64,000 nucleotides of DNA from Sporosarcina ureae (GTDB taxonomy: Bacteria > Bacillota > Bacilli > Bacillales_A > Planococcaceae), in NCBI RefSeq assembly GCF_002082015.1, contig NZ_CP015109.1:768134-832133 (forward strand). The letters run 5' to 3'. Positions 8,444 to 17,876 of the stretch are shown in pieces. Positions within the stretch are counted from its first letter, which is position 1. Every line of letters starts with the position of its first letter. Both the position numbers and the translations under genes were made by a program. The notes beneath the pieces are model-generated. The model had not been told where the DNA came from. It saw only the letters and a list, made by a program, of their open reading frames with translations, and did no database searches.

Positions 8444-9103
8444 ATGAAAATTGCAATCTTTGATTTTGATGGTACATTGTACACAAAAGAAACCTTTAAA
8501 TTACTTATGAAGCAATTAAAGAACCATCCAAAATACAAGCAATACTACGGAAAATTCTTTCGTTCGATCTTACCACTTTATATTCGCTATAAATTAAAAA
8601 TACTGCCCGAACCTGTCATGAAAGAGCGCTCTATGCTTCTTTATCTACAAGCCCTGGACTCATTGACAATGACGGAACTACATGAATACTTCAACAGCAT
8701 GCATAGCGTAATGGCGCCCGACTTCAATGAACAAGTCATTAACCGTCTGACTGAGCATCGAAAAGAGGGATACTATGTCTTACTCGTTTCTGGAGCCTAT
8801 ACTCCCTTTTTACAAGCGGTCACAAGTCACCTAACATTTGATCACATTATTGGTACAGATATTCCTTCACGTGGAGACCAATTAGCAATGGATCAGCCTT
8901 TCTTACATATTCAAGGTAGACGTAAAAATGAACAAATTTATCAAGCACTACTAGGCAAAACTGTCGACTGGGACAACAGTTTTGCCTACGGAGACAGCAT
9001 TTCCGACCTTCCAGTCTTAGAGAAGGTTGGGTACCCTGTAGCAGTTCGTCCAGATGAAAAACTTAACGCCGTAGCCAAACAAAGAAACTGGGAAATACTT
9101 TAA
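8444..9103 (+). CDS. HAD-superfamily phosphatase, SerB-like subclass IB
   Basis: This 219-residue HAD hydrolase has motif I DFDGTLYT at residues 6-13 (the first Asp is the nucleophile), motif II LLVSGAYT near 114, and motif III/IV YGDSISDLPVLEKVG near 183. The inserted helical cap (residues 25-95) is typical of phosphoserine-phosphatase-like IB enzymes. The substrate cannot be told from sequence; phosphoserine is possible but other phosphomonoesters are equally likely. The ribosome site AAAGGAGTG precedes the ATG. It is a single gene with its own terminator, shared with the convergent DUF421 gene. Confidence 0.8.
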   Translation: MKIAIFDFDGTLYTKETFKLLMKQLKNHPKYKQYYGKFFRSILPLYIRYKLKILPEPVMKERSMLLYLQALDSLTMTELHEYFNSMHSVMAPDFNEQVINRLTEHRKEGYYVLLVSGAYTPFLQAVTSHLTFDHIIGTDIPSRGDQLAMDQPFLHIQGRRKNEQIYQALLGKTVDWDNSFAYGDSISDLPVLEKVGYPVAVRPDEKLNAVAKQRNWEIL

Positions 9104-9142
9104 AAACGTGAAGAGCTTTGATTTGGTCAGAGCTCTTCACGT
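9104..9142. terminator. Bidirectional terminator
   Basis: A 12-bp perfect stem (ACGTGAAGAGCT with AGCTCTTCACGT) lies between the convergent HAD and DUF421 genes. Confidence 0.8.
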
Positions 9143-9852
9143 CAAGTCGATTTTAATGTATTAATATATAAACTGCCATCTGTCTGAATTTCTGCATAAA
9201 GAACATGTTCTGGTTTGGATATTCCTTGCTTTTTCAGTTGTTCTGTTAGCCACGTATCAGTCAATTGAAGTTCCTGCATATTTTTTTCTTCCACTTTCCC
9301 GTCAGTAATAATTTCAGTCGGAATATATTTGGGTTGCGGTGACGAGACTTTAACATCTTTTTTTGTCGCATGTTTCTCTCCTGGATTCAGCAAGATACTT
9401 AAATTACCATTCGTTTCGAATATCGCGTAATTGACATCTTTCATCGAAAATATCGACTGCTCTCGTAGCATCATATTTAGATCATTGAAATTCAACCGTA
9501 ATTTACGCAAGGAGCCTTCTAAGATTTTCCCGTTTTGAATGACAACCACCGGTTCATCATCGAGTAATACGCGAAGTTTGAAAGATTTGAACGTTAAAAA
9601 GTTGGCGAGAACTGTTAATACCGCCCATAGAACCATTCCGTATAGACCGTTTAAAAATGGCGTTTCAGACTCTCCTGCTAAATTGGCCGCAATTGACCCG
9701 ATCGTGATACCTGTTACGTAATGAAAGAAAGTCAACTGAGACACTTGTTTTTTCCCCATGAAACGCGCCAAAATCAATAGCACAATAAACGAGATCACCG
9801 TTCGTAAAGTCATTTCCCAAAAAGCCAATTCCAAAAATTCATCTACGTTCAC
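9142..9852 (-). CDS. DUF421 (YetF/YcaP-type) membrane protein
   Basis: The 236-residue product has three N-terminal membrane segments (about residues 12-32, 45-62, 68-88) and then the DUF421 cytoplasmic domain. Family motifs are RTVISFIVLLILARFMGKKQ and the LFDDEPVV-like LLDDEPVVVIQNGKI. YetF-type proteins occur in spores and spore membranes of Bacillales, but their biochemical role is unknown. The start is GTG at 9852 because GGAGGTG ends seven bases before it. The upstream in-frame ATG at 9885 has no such site and would place the ribosome site inside the gene. metA ends 60 bases upstream on the same strand, so read-through from metA is possible. Confidence 0.8.
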   Translation of the reverse strand: MNVDEFLELAFWEMTLRTVISFIVLLILARFMGKKQVSQLTFFHYVTGITIGSIAANLAGESETPFLNGLYGMVLWAVLTVLANFLTFKSFKLRVLLDDEPVVVIQNGKILEGSLRKLRLNFNDLNMMLREQSIFSMKDVNYAIFETNGNLSILLNPGEKHATKKDVKVSSPQPKYIPTEIITDGKVEEKNMQELQLTDTWLTEQLKKQGISKPEHVLYAEIQTDGSLYINTLKST

Positions 9853-9912
9853 GGCATACACCTCCAGTAATCGGAGTATGTGCAAACTATAGAAATTTAT
9901 ACACGGATTCCT

Positions 9913-10821
9913 TTACTTCCAGTTATAAGGAGTTTTCTGATAGACGTAGTAATTGAGCCAATTAGAGAATAACAAATGCGTGTGAGAGCGCCAAGTATTC
10001 ATAGGTTCTTTAGATGGATCATCATTTGGATAATAATTTACAGGAATTTCGATGTCAACACCTTTTTCTACGTCGCGAGCATATTCATCCCCCAGCGTAT
10101 GCGCATCGTATTCTAAGTGTCCAGTGACCATAATATGTTTTGCGTCATTTGAAATCACAATGAACGCTCCTGCCTCTTTAGAAGCAGAAAGTAGGGTTAA
10201 ATCAGGATGATTCTTGATCTCTTCTAATGAAACTCCTGTATGGCGTGAGTGTGGCGCTACATATACGTCATTGAATCCGCGTGCCAAGTTTACTGTCGGA
10301 TCGGTAATATCATGTGAAAACACTCCAAAACATTTCTTCGGTAACTCGAACTTGTTTATTCCGTAATGATGATACAGTGCAGCTTGTGCACCCCAGCAAA
10401 TATGAAGTACAGACGTGACGTTCGTTTTTGTCCATTCCATAATTTCTTCTAACTCTTTCCAATAGACTACATCTTCAAATTGTAAAAGTTCAATTGGCGC
10501 ACCTGTAATAATCATACCGTCAAAGCGCTGGCTTTTAATATGTTCAAAGGTAGTATAGAAGGTTTCCAAATGATTCTGACTAACATTTTTTGAGACATAG
10601 GTTGCTGTATTCAAGAACGTGACATTCACTTGTAAAGGCGTATTCCCTAGTAGTCGAAGCAATTGCAACTCGGTCTTCTCTTTTTCAGGCATCAAGTTCA
10701 AAATCAAAATATTGATTGGACGGATATCCTGTGTGGTAGCACGTTCTTCATCCATAATAAATATTTTCTCTTCTCTTAGCAGTTCTCCTGCCGGCAGATG
10801 TTTTGGTATATTAATTGGCAT
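9913..10821 (-). CDS. metA: Homoserine O-acetyltransferase, MetA family
   Basis: MetA acylates homoserine for methionine synthesis. The 302-residue sequence has the catalytic cysteine at 142 (HICWGAQAA), the HxxYD-like [11 protein letters not shown] region, and Glu at position 111 in [11 protein letters not shown]. In this family Glu111 goes with acetyl-CoA use and Gly with succinyl-CoA use, as in Bacillus cereus versus Escherichia coli, so the donor is inferred to be acetyl-CoA despite the common label homoserine O-succinyltransferase. A SAM-I riboswitch and terminator lie directly upstream, so transcription should fall when S-adenosylmethionine is high. The DUF421 gene follows after 60 bases. 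Confidence 0.95.
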   Translation of the reverse strand: MPINIPKHLPAGELLREEKIFIMDEERATTQDIRPINILILNLMPEKEKTELQLLRLLGNTPLQVNVTFLNTATYVSKNVSQNHLETFYTTFEHIKSQRFDGMIITGAPIELLQFEDVVYWKELEEIMEWTKTNVTSVLHICWGAQAALYHHYGINKFELPKKCFGVFSHDITDPTVNLARGFNDVYVAPHSRHTGVSLEEIKNHPDLTLLSASKEAGAFIVISNDAKHIMVTGHLEYDAHTLGDEYARDVEKGVDIEIPVNYYPNDDPSKEPMNTWRSHTHLLFSNWLNYYVYQKTPYNWK

Positions 10822-10861
10822 GCTATTTCCCCCTTAACGTACTTTTAATACTATTTCTATA

Positions 10862-10901
10862 CAAAAAAACCTCATTTCTCTTAGATAAGAAAATGAGGGT
10901 T
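10862..10901 (-). terminator. Terminator arm of the metA SAM riboswitch
   Basis: On the reverse strand ACCCTCATTT pairs with AAATGAGGT (one bulge) and seven T follow. It lies between the aptamer and metA, as the off-state terminator. Confidence 0.85.
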
Positions 10902-10913
10902 GACCGTTCATCG

Positions 10914-11020
10914 TTCTTATCTCTCAAGACAACAATCTTGTTGGAGGTAGCACCTTCCTGTTTGCACAGAGGTTGCTGAAGCTTCATCAGGCCAATTCCC
11001 TCAGCTTCTCTTGATAAGAA
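10914..11020 (-). ncRNA. SAM-I (S-box) riboswitch controlling metA
   Basis: The reverse strand carries the S-box consensus in order: P1 arm TTCTTATCAAGAGA, AGCTGAGGGA, GGCCTGATGAAGC, the CAGCAACC core, AAGGTGCTA, CCAAC and the closing TGAGAGATAAGA. Together with the terminator at 10862-10901 it forms a transcription-attenuating riboswitch that shuts metA off when SAM is bound. Confidence 0.95.
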
Positions 11021-11106
11021 ATATTTAATTATAGACTATTATAGCATGAATAAATAAATTGTATAGCGTAATTGTCAAATTGTTCTGCACATTCAAGTAT
11101 TGTAAA

Positions 11107-11134
11107 TTGTAGACAATCTATTTTTGTGTATAAT
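11107..11134 (+). promoter_or_regulatory. Promoter for the abrB paralogue
   Basis: TTGTAG and a perfect TATAAT with a 16-base spacer lie 37 bases upstream of the abrB start. Confidence 0.6.
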
Positions 11135-11170
11135 AGAAATTACCAACTACTTTACTTCGAGGAGGAGCTT

Positions 11171-11440
11171 ATGAAGTCTTTAGGTATAGTTCGTAAAGTT
11201 GATCATCTCGGCAGAATTGTCATCCCAAAAGAACTTCGAAATTCTATGTTGATCGATCAGGGCGACCCTATCGAAATTTTCGTAGAGGATGACAAAATTA
11301 TATTGAGAAAGTATCAAGTGTCCAAGGCATGTTTTATCACCGGTGATGTGATGGATGAAAACAAACAATTGTCGAACGGTCTATACATCAGTCCACGAGG
11401 CACAAAAATCCTTATAGAGCAACTGATAGATTTCACATAA
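11171..11440 (+). CDS. AbrB-family transition-state regulator
   Basis: The 89-residue protein begins with the SpoVT-AbrB swapped-hairpin DNA-binding domain (GIVRKVDHLGRIVIPKELR, residues 5-23; then IEIFVEDDKIILRKY). A short C-terminal multimerisation region contains the conserved CFITGDV stretch. AbrB and Abh repress post-exponential and biofilm genes in Bacillus. The ATG at 11171 is preceded by GAGGAGGAG; upstream in-frame codons run through the promoter and are excluded. It is slightly shorter than AbrB (96) and Abh (92), and the C-terminal half diverges, so AbrB and Abh cannot be told apart here. It is monocistronic. Confidence 0.9.
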   Translation: MKSLGIVRKVDHLGRIVIPKELRNSMLIDQGDPIEIFVEDDKIILRKYQVSKACFITGDVMDENKQLSNGLYISPRGTKILIEQLIDFT

Positions 11441-11479
11441 TACAATATATAAGAGCTATCGTAGAAGCTTTTCTTATAG

Positions 11480-11526
11480 AAAAGGACCGAAAACAAAAGT
11501 TATAATTGTCTTCAGTCCTTTTGTTT
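11480..11526 (+). terminator. Terminator after the abrB paralogue
   Basis: AAAAGGAC pairs with GTCCTTTT across a 27-base loop that itself can fold further, followed by TTGTTT. Moderate strength. Confidence 0.6.
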
Positions 11527-11562
11527 ACTTGTCCTTTTATCCATTCATAGAGAATGATTGCA

Positions 11563-11877
11563 TTACGATAAATTATTAATAAATTCTTCAATCTCTTCTT
11601 TAGTTTTGCGATTCTTACTTACCAAACGACCTGTTTCTGTTCCTTCGCTGAATGCCACGAAACTAGGAATACCGAATATGTCCAACTGACTGCACAGATC
11701 TATAAATTCATCACGATCAACCGAAATGAATTCATACTCCGCAAACTCTGTTTCTAGTGTCGGTAAGAATGGTTCAATCACTCTGCAATCGGGACACCAG
11801 TCTGCAGTGAATAAGAATATTACTCTTTCTTCTTGTTTAAGTTGCTCAAATTGCTCTAGTGATTCTAAGTTTTTCAA
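11563..11877 (-). CDS. Thioredoxin-like protein (CPDC active site)
   Basis: The 104-residue product is a single thioredoxin fold with the redox motif WCPDC at residues 27-31 and the cis-proline loop IFGIPSF near 68-74. The CPDC variant and length resemble the YtpP/YdbP group of Bacillus thioredoxin-like proteins, of poorly known function, rather than canonical TrxA (WCGPC). The start is TTG at 11877, with GGAG 12 bases upstream. No signal peptide, so cytoplasmic. It is flanked by the abrB paralogue (convergent) and the serA leader (divergent). Confidence 0.85.
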   Translation of the reverse strand: MKNLESLEQFEQLKQEERVIFLFTADWCPDCRVIEPFLPTLETEFAEYEFISVDRDEFIDLCSQLDIFGIPSFVAFSEGTETGRLVSKNRKTKEEIEEFINNLS

Positions 11878-12084
11878 TTTTCAACACTCCTTTTAACGAA
11901 TAGTATAAGCACACTATAACACTCTTACCTGTACTTCTTCTCTTTAGACGACTTATGCTATTTCCTTTCACTTAGTTCAATTAAAGTGTTTTTCTTATAA
12001 TTAACACCTTAAAAGCGAACGTTCACAAATAATTCAATAATTACGTTCGTATTTAACTGTTTTTCAAATTTTCGAGAAAAGCAA

Positions 12085-12112
12085 TTGACAATAGTTTTTG
12101 ACGTGTTATGAT
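12085..12112 (+). promoter_or_regulatory. Promoter of the serA T-box transcript
   Basis: TTGACA and TATGAT, 16 bases apart, lie just ahead of the T-box leader. Confidence 0.75.
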
Positions 12113-12140
12113 TAGTTCTAAATTAATAGTTGTTAAACAA

Positions 12141-12390
12141 TTTTGACGAAGAGATACCTTCCTAAAAAGGATTTTGCAGAGAGCTGATGCCATGGTGAAA
12201 GTCAGCAAATTCTGAGGTTGGGGGCACTTCTGAATTGATTAGCTGAACTTTTTTAGTAGGCTGGTCCGTCACATGCACGTTACGCATGCTGAATGAAGGC
12301 TGCAATTGCAGCAAACAAGGGTGGTACCGCGTTAGTTTATCGAGCTTTTCGCCCCTTACTTATACGTAAGGGATGGAAGGCTTTTTTATT
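12141..12390 (+). ncRNA. T-box leader RNA controlling serA
   Basis: Stem I carries the GCAGAGAGC loop motif near 12176 and a lower stem of CTAAAAAG with CTTTTTTAG. The invariant T-box sequence AAGGGTGGTACCGCG is at 12317-12331, followed by a terminator stem (CCCTTAC with GTAAGGG) and a T run ending near 12390. It senses uncharged tRNA by pairing. AGC, a serine codon, sits just 5' of the closing lower stem where the specifier should be; this fits serA downstream but the exact specifier is inferred. Confidence 0.93.
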
Positions 12391-12493
12391 TTACCTATAA
12401 GGGGGGTAGCGCGCAACATACATATACGATCAATCGCACATAGTTTCTTCAACCAAAAACCACTACAAACAATCGAAGGAGAGAATGAATATC

Positions 12494-14080
12494 ATGGCTT
12501 TTAAAATACTTATTAGTGACCCACTTAGCGAGGACGGAATTTTCCCACTACGACAAGCAGAAGGTTTTGAAATTGTAATGGAAACTGACATGACACCGGA
12601 TCAGCTGAAAGAACGAATCAAAGATTTCGACGCGTTATTAGTTCGTAGTCAGACAACAGTTACAAAAGAGTTATTAGAAGCAGCTGATCAATTAAAGATC
12701 ATCGGTCGTGCTGGTGTAGGTGTCGACAACATCGATTTGGATGCAGCTACCGAAAAAGGGATTATCGTTGTCAATGCTCCAGACGGTAACACAAACTCTG
12801 CAGCTGAGCACACTGTCGCAATGATGATGTCTATGGCACGCAAAATCCCTCAAGCTTTCAACTCGTTGAAAAATAATAAATGGGATAGAAAGTCATTCCT
12901 TGGTGTGGAATTGAAAGACAAAACTTTAGGAATCATCGGACTCGGTCGTATTGGTGCTGAAGTTGCTAGACGCGCGAGAGGACAACGTATGACTGTAGTA
13001 GCATATGATCCGTACTTAACAGAAGATGTTGCAAAGAAATTGGGTATTGAAATTGGAACAGTAGATGAAGTGCTCGAAGTAGCTGACTTCATTACAGTTC
13101 ACACACCTTTGCTTAAAGAAACTCGTAGAATGATCAACAAAGAAGCATTCGAGAAAATGAAAGACGGCGTGCAAATTATAAACTGTGCACGTGGTGGAAT
13201 CATAGATGAGGATGCTCTATACGATGCGATCGTTGCTGGTAAAGTAGCAGGTGCAGCATTGGACGTATTCGAAGAAGAACCATTCCTCGACCATAAGTTA
13301 TTGACATTACCTGAAGTAATTGCGACTCCGCACTTAGGTGCAAGTACATTTGAAGCACAAGAATCAGTAGCAGTCGACGTAAGCCGCGACGTAGTGAACT
13401 TCTTGACAATCGGATCTGTTCGTAATCCAGTCAACTTGCCATCTGTTTCTCGTGATGTGTTGGCAAAAATCGAACCATTCTTTGATCTAACAGAGAAATT
13501 GGGTATGTTCTTATCACAAATCCAAAACTCGGTTATCCATGAAATCAACATCCAATACGCTGGCGAATTGGCGAACTATGATGTACGCGCACTAACTCGT
13601 AATACAGTCAAAGGGCTTTTGAAGCGTAATCTTGGAGAAACTGTTAACGATGTAAACGCAAAGTTACTAGCTGATCGCTACGGCATTAAAGTAAATGAAC
13701 AAAAAACAACTACTGGTAAAGGGTTCTTGAACTTGATTACAGTAGAAATTGTTACTGAAAAAGGCGTTCGCAAAGTAGCGGGTACCCTTCTAAATGGTCT
13801 GGGTGCACGTATTGTAAAAGTGGATGATTATGTAGTCGATGTCATTCCAAGCGGTCACTTATTGTTCATCCGACACAGAGATCAGCCAGGTGCAATCGGG
13901 CGTGTAGGAACACTTCTAGCAGAAGAAAATATCAACATTGCAGCGATGCAGGTTGGACGTTCCACTGAAGGTGGATATGCTATTATGATGTTAGCTGTCG
14001 ACAACCACGTTGAGTCGACTTCTATCAAGAATATCAAAGAAGTTCAAAATATAAATGATGCAAAAGCAATCGATCTATAA
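12494..14080 (+). CDS. serA: D-3-phosphoglycerate dehydrogenase
   Basis: SerA oxidises 3-phosphoglycerate to 3-phosphohydroxypyruvate with NAD, the first step of serine synthesis. The 528-residue protein has the substrate domain, the nucleotide fold [15 protein letters not shown] near 147, the catalytic region [13 protein letters not shown] near 230, TPHLGAST near 280, an intervening domain, and a C-terminal ACT domain ([18 protein letters not shown] onward) for regulation. The ATG at 12494 starts the family-typical [11 protein letters not shown] and lies about 10 bases after GGAGAG; an in-frame ATG at 12485 is only three bases after the ribosome site. Transcription is controlled by the upstream T-box. 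serC is not next to it. Confidence 0.96.
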   Translation: MAFKILISDPLSEDGIFPLRQAEGFEIVMETDMTPDQLKERIKDFDALLVRSQTTVTKELLEAADQLKIIGRAGVGVDNIDLDAATEKGIIVVNAPDGNTNSAAEHTVAMMMSMARKIPQAFNSLKNNKWDRKSFLGVELKDKTLGIIGLGRIGAEVARRARGQRMTVVAYDPYLTEDVAKKLGIEIGTVDEVLEVADFITVHTPLLKETRRMINKEAFEKMKDGVQIINCARGGIIDEDALYDAIVAGKVAGAALDVFEEEPFLDHKLLTLPEVIATPHLGASTFEAQESVAVDVSRDVVNFLTIGSVRNPVNLPSVSRDVLAKIEPFFDLTEKLGMFLSQIQNSVIHEINIQYAGELANYDVRALTRNTVKGLLKRNLGETVNDVNAKLLADRYGIKVNEQKTTTGKGFLNLITVEIVTEKGVRKVAGTLLNGLGARIVKVDDYVVDVIPSGHLLFIRHRDQPGAIGRVGTLLAEENINIAAMQVGRSTEGGYAIMMLAVDNHVESTSIKNIKEVQNINDAKAIDL

Positions 14081-14085
14081 CAACG

Positions 14086-14121
14086 AAAACATCCAGCCGA
14101 TATATTCAGCTGGATGTTTTT
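14086..14121. terminator. Bidirectional terminator serA / membrane protein
   Basis: A 12-bp perfect stem (AAAACATCCAGC with GCTGGATGTTTT) lies between the convergent genes. Confidence 0.85.
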
Positions 14122-14566
14122 ATGTACGATCGACAAAGAAATCAAACCCCATGGCAGTTAAAATTCCAAACACTAAACACCATAGCGCAATACTGATGGC
14201 TGACCAAATTGCCGTATTCATTTTCTTTGCACCTAATACGAGACCTATAAAAGCCGCAATGTGAGTTCCGATCAAAATTGGACCTGCAAGTGCTAAAACC
14301 GGTAATCCATATCTGTTCATAATTTGTTCCGCACGTTGCTGACGTTTCGACTCACCTTTTCCTTTCTTCTGTTTCCTACGTACCATCCATTCTTTTATAC
14401 GTTGGAAACCAACGATCAACAGAAGAATTGTCGTCATATTACCGGCAAATGAAAGAATGATCACCCACATAGGTGATAGACCTCGAATAATACCTAACGG
14501 CACGACTATCATAATTTCAATCCACGGTATAGCCGCTCCTAAAAACACGAATACATATTCTAGCAT
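14120..14566 (-). CDS. Small multi-drug export protein family membrane protein (COG2426-like)
   Basis: The 148-residue product has four to five hydrophobic segments, the motif WIEIMIVVPLGIIRGLSP near the N-terminus, a basic loop (RRKQKKGKGESKRQQR) in the middle, and a GLPVLALAGPILIGTHIAAF segment. This layout resembles the family named putative small multi-drug export proteins, whose function has not been shown as far as I know. The ATG at 14566 follows AAGGGGGG at five bases; a longer opening upstream lacks a site. It sits between serA (convergent) and a HAD gene on the same strand, separated from the latter by a terminator-like hairpin. Confidence 0.7.
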   Translation of the reverse strand: MLEYVFVFLGAAIPWIEIMIVVPLGIIRGLSPMWVIILSFAGNMTTILLLIVGFQRIKEWMVRRKQKKGKGESKRQQRAEQIMNRYGLPVLALAGPILIGTHIAAFIGLVLGAKKMNTAIWSAISIALWCLVFGILTAMGFDFFVDRT

Positions 14567-14615
14567 CCTATCCCCCCTTGCTATACAGATAAATAAAAAT
14601 AAGTGAAACGGAATC

Positions 14616-14644
14616 AAAACCGATGAGATGATCTCATCGGTTTT
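14616..14644 (-). terminator. Hairpin at the end of the HAD gene
   Basis: CCGATGAGA pairs with TCTCATCGG around a three-base loop, flanked by AAAA and TTTT. It overlaps the stop region of the HAD gene. Confidence 0.75.
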
Positions 14645-15428
14645 CTAATGTGCTTAGTATAGGAAAAAGGCCATGTAAGTTATCGATTTCATACGTAGGT
14701 TTCACTTCATCATTCGGAAGCTTATTTTCACGATTGATCCATACATTACGCATACCGATGCGATTTGAACCTAAAATATCTGTCAGTAAGTTATCGCCTA
14801 TCATTAACGCTTCATCTGCTTGGGCGCCACTTAAATCAAGAACATGCTTAAATATAGATACGTCAGGTTTTCCTTTTCCAAATGCACCAGAAACGATAAT
14901 ATGATCAAAGTAACTAGGTATTTCAGGCGAAATTTTTAATTTAATCTGTTGTAAACTTGGTGAACCGTTTGTCAAAAGAATTAGCTGATAGTTACCTTTT
15001 AACTTATCCAACACTTCAAACGTTTCTTCGTATATATATGGGTTATTCTTACGCTCTTTTGGAAATACGTCCGCTAATTCCCATCCAAATGTTTCATCAT
15101 CAATTCCTAATTTCTTTAACCCATTGACCCAAGCTTCCTTTTGATAGCCAGGAACAATCTTTTTCATTTTCTGAAACTCTTCTCCTTCATCGTCAAAGAC
15201 ACCCCATAATCCTTCAAAAGGATTAATACCGATATTTTGAGTATGTGGAAATGTCTCATATGTAGCATACAAGTCTCTTGCTTCCTGACGCACTGCGTGC
15301 TCAAGTTCTACTGGATTAACGCCTGTTTTCTTTGTCGCATATTCACATGTTTTCTGAAATGCCGTAGAAATACTCTTGGCATCCCATATCAATGTATCAT
15401 CCAGATCAAAAATCAACGTTTTAATCAT
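14634..15428 (-). CDS. HAD-superfamily hydrolase, subclass IA (YsaA/YjjG-like)
   Basis: This 264-residue HAD phosphatase has the nucleophile motif IFDLDDTLI at residues 6-14, motif II LLTNGSPSLQQIK near 150, Lys in FGKGKPD near 185, and the acidic motif MIGDNLLTDILGSNRIGM near 209. A large helical cap spans about residues 18-125. The length and DDTL nucleophile motif resemble YsaA and YjjG-type nucleotidases, but the substrate is unknown. AAAGGGGATG precedes the start. It is monocistronic. Confidence 0.8.
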   Translation of the reverse strand: MIKTLIFDLDDTLIWDAKSISTAFQKTCEYATKKTGVNPVELEHAVRQEARDLYATYETFPHTQNIGINPFEGLWGVFDDEGEEFQKMKKIVPGYQKEAWVNGLKKLGIDDETFGWELADVFPKERKNNPYIYEETFEVLDKLKGNYQLILLTNGSPSLQQIKLKISPEIPSYFDHIIVSGAFGKGKPDVSIFKHVLDLSGAQADEALMIGDNLLTDILGSNRIGMRNVWINRENKLPNDEVKPTYEIDNLHGLFPILSTLENR

Positions 15429-15604
15429 CGTGACATCCCCTTTGTAATGGTAATAATTCAGTTATTTCCTACTCTTATTATACACATTATTTATGTTATT
15501 TGTTAGTACATTCCCTAAACCGTAGGCTATATACAATATTTTTGTACGGTCGTGCATATATTTCAAAAAGTAAGGGAACCTACTGAATAGGAGGTGAGCT
15601 GGAA

Positions 15605-16153
15605 TTGGTACAACATTACTTTATCGGTATCTCTATTGCTCATCCTGTTGATGACATAGCCCAGCAATTTCGCACAGAATACCAATTACACGAGAAATAC
15701 AAAGTAATTCCACACGCTAAAGATTTGCATTTGACTATGCGCTATATCGGTGAGCTTGATGATACTAAGCTTCCTTGGCTGAAATCCTGTCTACACAAAA
15801 TCGCTAAATCGCATACAGAATTCACCGTGTACTTGAAAGGTTTATCGTTTTTCGGATCCGCAAGTGGACCACGTGTCGTTTTTCTAGCGGTTCAGACTTC
15901 CGACACTTTATGCGAACTGCAAAGGCAAATCGCCAGGCGTACAGAGAAAATACTTGAGTTGGAAAAAGACGCACGCTTCGTTCCACATATCACAATAGCT
16001 AAAAAACGCAAGACCACAGAAAAAATGCAATTAGAAAAAAAGTCTATAGAACCTGTTCCTATTAAAATAGAAGGTTTCACATTGTTTAAAATTCATCCTA
16101 AAGCAACCCCTTCCTATGAAGCCCTCGCGCATTTCCCATTAAAAAGGAGTTGA
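15605..16153 (+). CDS. thpR: RNA 2',3'-cyclic phosphodiesterase ThpR (2H family)
   Basis: The 182-residue protein has both HxTx signatures of the 2H phosphoesterase fold, HLTM at residues 42-45 and HITI near 127-130. The family, once called bacterial 2'-5' RNA ligase (YtlP in Bacillus), hydrolyses 2',3'-cyclic phosphates on RNA. The start is TTG at 15605 with AGGAGGTGA seven bases upstream. The C-terminus is basic. It stands alone, convergent with the chemoreceptor gene; a 12-bp hairpin overlaps its end. Confidence 0.88.
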   Translation: MVQHYFIGISIAHPVDDIAQQFRTEYQLHEKYKVIPHAKDLHLTMRYIGELDDTKLPWLKSCLHKIAKSHTEFTVYLKGLSFFGSASGPRVVFLAVQTSDTLCELQRQIARRTEKILELEKDARFVPHITIAKKRKTTEKMQLEKKSIEPVPIKIEGFTLFKIHPKATPSYEALAHFPLKRS

Positions 16154-16176
16154 TTGCACACTACGCAATCAACTCC
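16146..16176. terminator. Bidirectional hairpin thpR / chemoreceptor
   Basis: GGAGTTGATTGC pairs perfectly with GCAATCAACTCC around a seven-base loop, between convergent stop codons. Confidence 0.7.
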
Positions 16177-16187
16177 ATACTGTTTTA

Positions 16188-17876
16188 TTACACTTTAAAA
16201 CGAGCCATATCATGTTGAAGTTGTTCTGCAAGTTGAGCCAATGTTTGGGAACTGGACGTGATTTCCTCATTAGCCGCTAACTGTTCTTCTGTTGCCGCAC
16301 TAGTAGATTGAGCTTCGGCTGCCGCTTGAATAGCCAACTCTTCTACTCGTTTAGCTCCACCTGCCACTTCATCTGTCATCGCACGAATCTGTTCGATTGC
16401 TGCTGATACTGTAGAGACTTTTTCACTGACGTCCGACGTTGCGTGCTCGATATCTCTGAAAATGGCATTTGTTTTCTCTGTTGATGCTAAACCTTCCGCT
16501 ACACGTTTTCTACCTTCATCCGTGCTCGTTACTACTGTTTCTACATCATGAATAATCGTATCAATCATTCGACCGATTTCTTGTGTAGACTGCTTGGATT
16601 GTTCTGCCAAATTCCGCACTTCTTCAGCTACAACAGCAAAGCCTTTACCATGCTCTCCTGCACGGGCTGCTTCAATCGCAGCATTGAGTGCAAGTAAATT
16701 CGTTTGCTCGGCAATTGCCGCAATTATGGATGTAACGCCACGGATACTTTCCGTGTGTTTGGACATTTTATGGATAGTTTCCATGGAGTCACCAATCGTC
16801 TCACTAATAGTGGTCATCTGATTGGTCGTTTCTCCCATTAAAGCAGAACCTTCCTTCACCAATCGCGCCACGTCTTCTGATGAATTCAACATTTCTTCAT
16901 TGTCCTGTGTAATCACATCAATAGCCGTTACCATTTCTTCCATTGAGGTAGTAGCTTGATTGACGATATCCGCTTGCATCTCACTCGTCTGTAAGTTCTT
17001 TTCCGTAATTTCTGCTACCATTTCAGAAGCAGCTAAACTCTCTTCCGAACTAGCGGATAATTCCTCCGACTGTGCTGCCAAATGTAAAGCAGAATTTTTC
17101 GTCCGATCGATAATGCCTCGTAAATCAGCAACCATTTCATTAAGCGTAATAGACGTATCGCCGATTTCATCATTATTTTTAATCTTCACTTCTTCAATGG
17201 CAAAGTTTCCTCCCGATACTTCAGCTAGCGCATTCGTCATTTGGCCAACCGGACGGCTAATCAAGCGACTAATAATTGTAGTAATCAATACACTAGTAAT
17301 AACTCCTACTGCGATTAGGATGGTCATTAACAACGTAGCGCTACTTGTATAACTCGCCACTTCCCTTTCCAACTGTTCTTGCTGTTGTCTTTGGTAATCA
17401 ATCATTTGATTAATATTGTCAGTTATCGTTTGTTGATAACTTGTCCCATTCGTTCCTATCACAAGCGCTTGATCATCATCCCCTGCACGCTTCTCTTCTA
17501 TAATAGAAAGTAGTACCTTGTCGTATTCTACACTCGCTTCCTGAATAGACTCCAACTTAGTCTGCATAGTATTGTCTTTTATAATTTGTTCTAATTTATT
17601 TAAACGTTCGTCTCTGCGAGATTGAATTTCTCCTAACTCTTTTATGTACGATTCTGAATCATATAACATAAACCCTCTTATATTTTCCGCTAAATTATGT
17701 TGATCGCTCTGCAGTTCTTCTAGCACAATAACTTTATACATCCGATCATCAATTAAAATCGAATACTTTTCATTAACATTCTTCAGCGCTAGGAACCCTA
17801 TTAAACCGATTATAATGATAATGATGACCAGACTCATAAATCCAATCCATAACTTTTTCCCCACTGTAAACTTCAT
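16188..17876 (-). CDS. Methyl-accepting chemotaxis protein
   Basis: The 562-residue receptor has a first membrane segment (residues 12-32), an extracytoplasmic four-helix-type sensor (about 33-175; the GFMLYDSES stretch resembles CHASE3/4HB-type modules), a second membrane segment (about 178-200), a HAMP domain (about 201-255), and a long signalling coiled coil. The hallmark tip ([22 protein letters not shown]) is present from about residue 388. It should signal to CheA/CheW in response to an unknown ligand. The start is uncertain: in-frame ATGs at 17891, 17885 and 17876 all lack strong sites, and 17876 puts the basic KFTVGKK directly before the membrane segment. It is a single gene without other chemotaxis genes nearby. 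Confidence 0.9.
   Translation of the reverse strand: MKFTVGKKLWIGFMSLVIIIIIIGLIGFLALKNVNEKYSILIDDRMYKVIVLEELQSDQHNLAENIRGFMLYDSESYIKELGEIQSRRDERLNKLEQIIKDNTMQTKLESIQEASVEYDKVLLSIIEEKRAGDDDQALVIGTNGTSYQQTITDNINQMIDYQRQQQEQLEREVASYTSSATLLMTILIAVGVITSVLITTIISRLISRPVGQMTNALAEVSGGNFAIEEVKIKNNDEIGDTSITLNEMVADLRGIIDRTKNSALHLAAQSEELSASSEESLAASEMVAEITEKNLQTSEMQADIVNQATTSMEEMVTAIDVITQDNEEMLNSSEDVARLVKEGSALMGETTNQMTTISETIGDSMETIHKMSKHTESIRGVTSIIAAIAEQTNLLALNAAIEAARAGEHGKGFAVVAEEVRNLAEQSKQSTQEIGRMIDTIIHDVETVVTSTDEGRKRVAEGLASTEKTNAIFRDIEHATSDVSEKVSTVSAAIEQIRAMTDEVAGGAKRVEELAIQAAAEAQSTSAATEEQLAANEEITSSSQTLAQLAEQLQHDMARFKV

Noticed and set aside
12217-12228. GAGGTTGGGGGC inside the serA T-box as a fragment of the dispersed repeat
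   Set aside because: The match covers only about ten bases and lies in the conserved apical part of T-box stem I, so it is coincidental.
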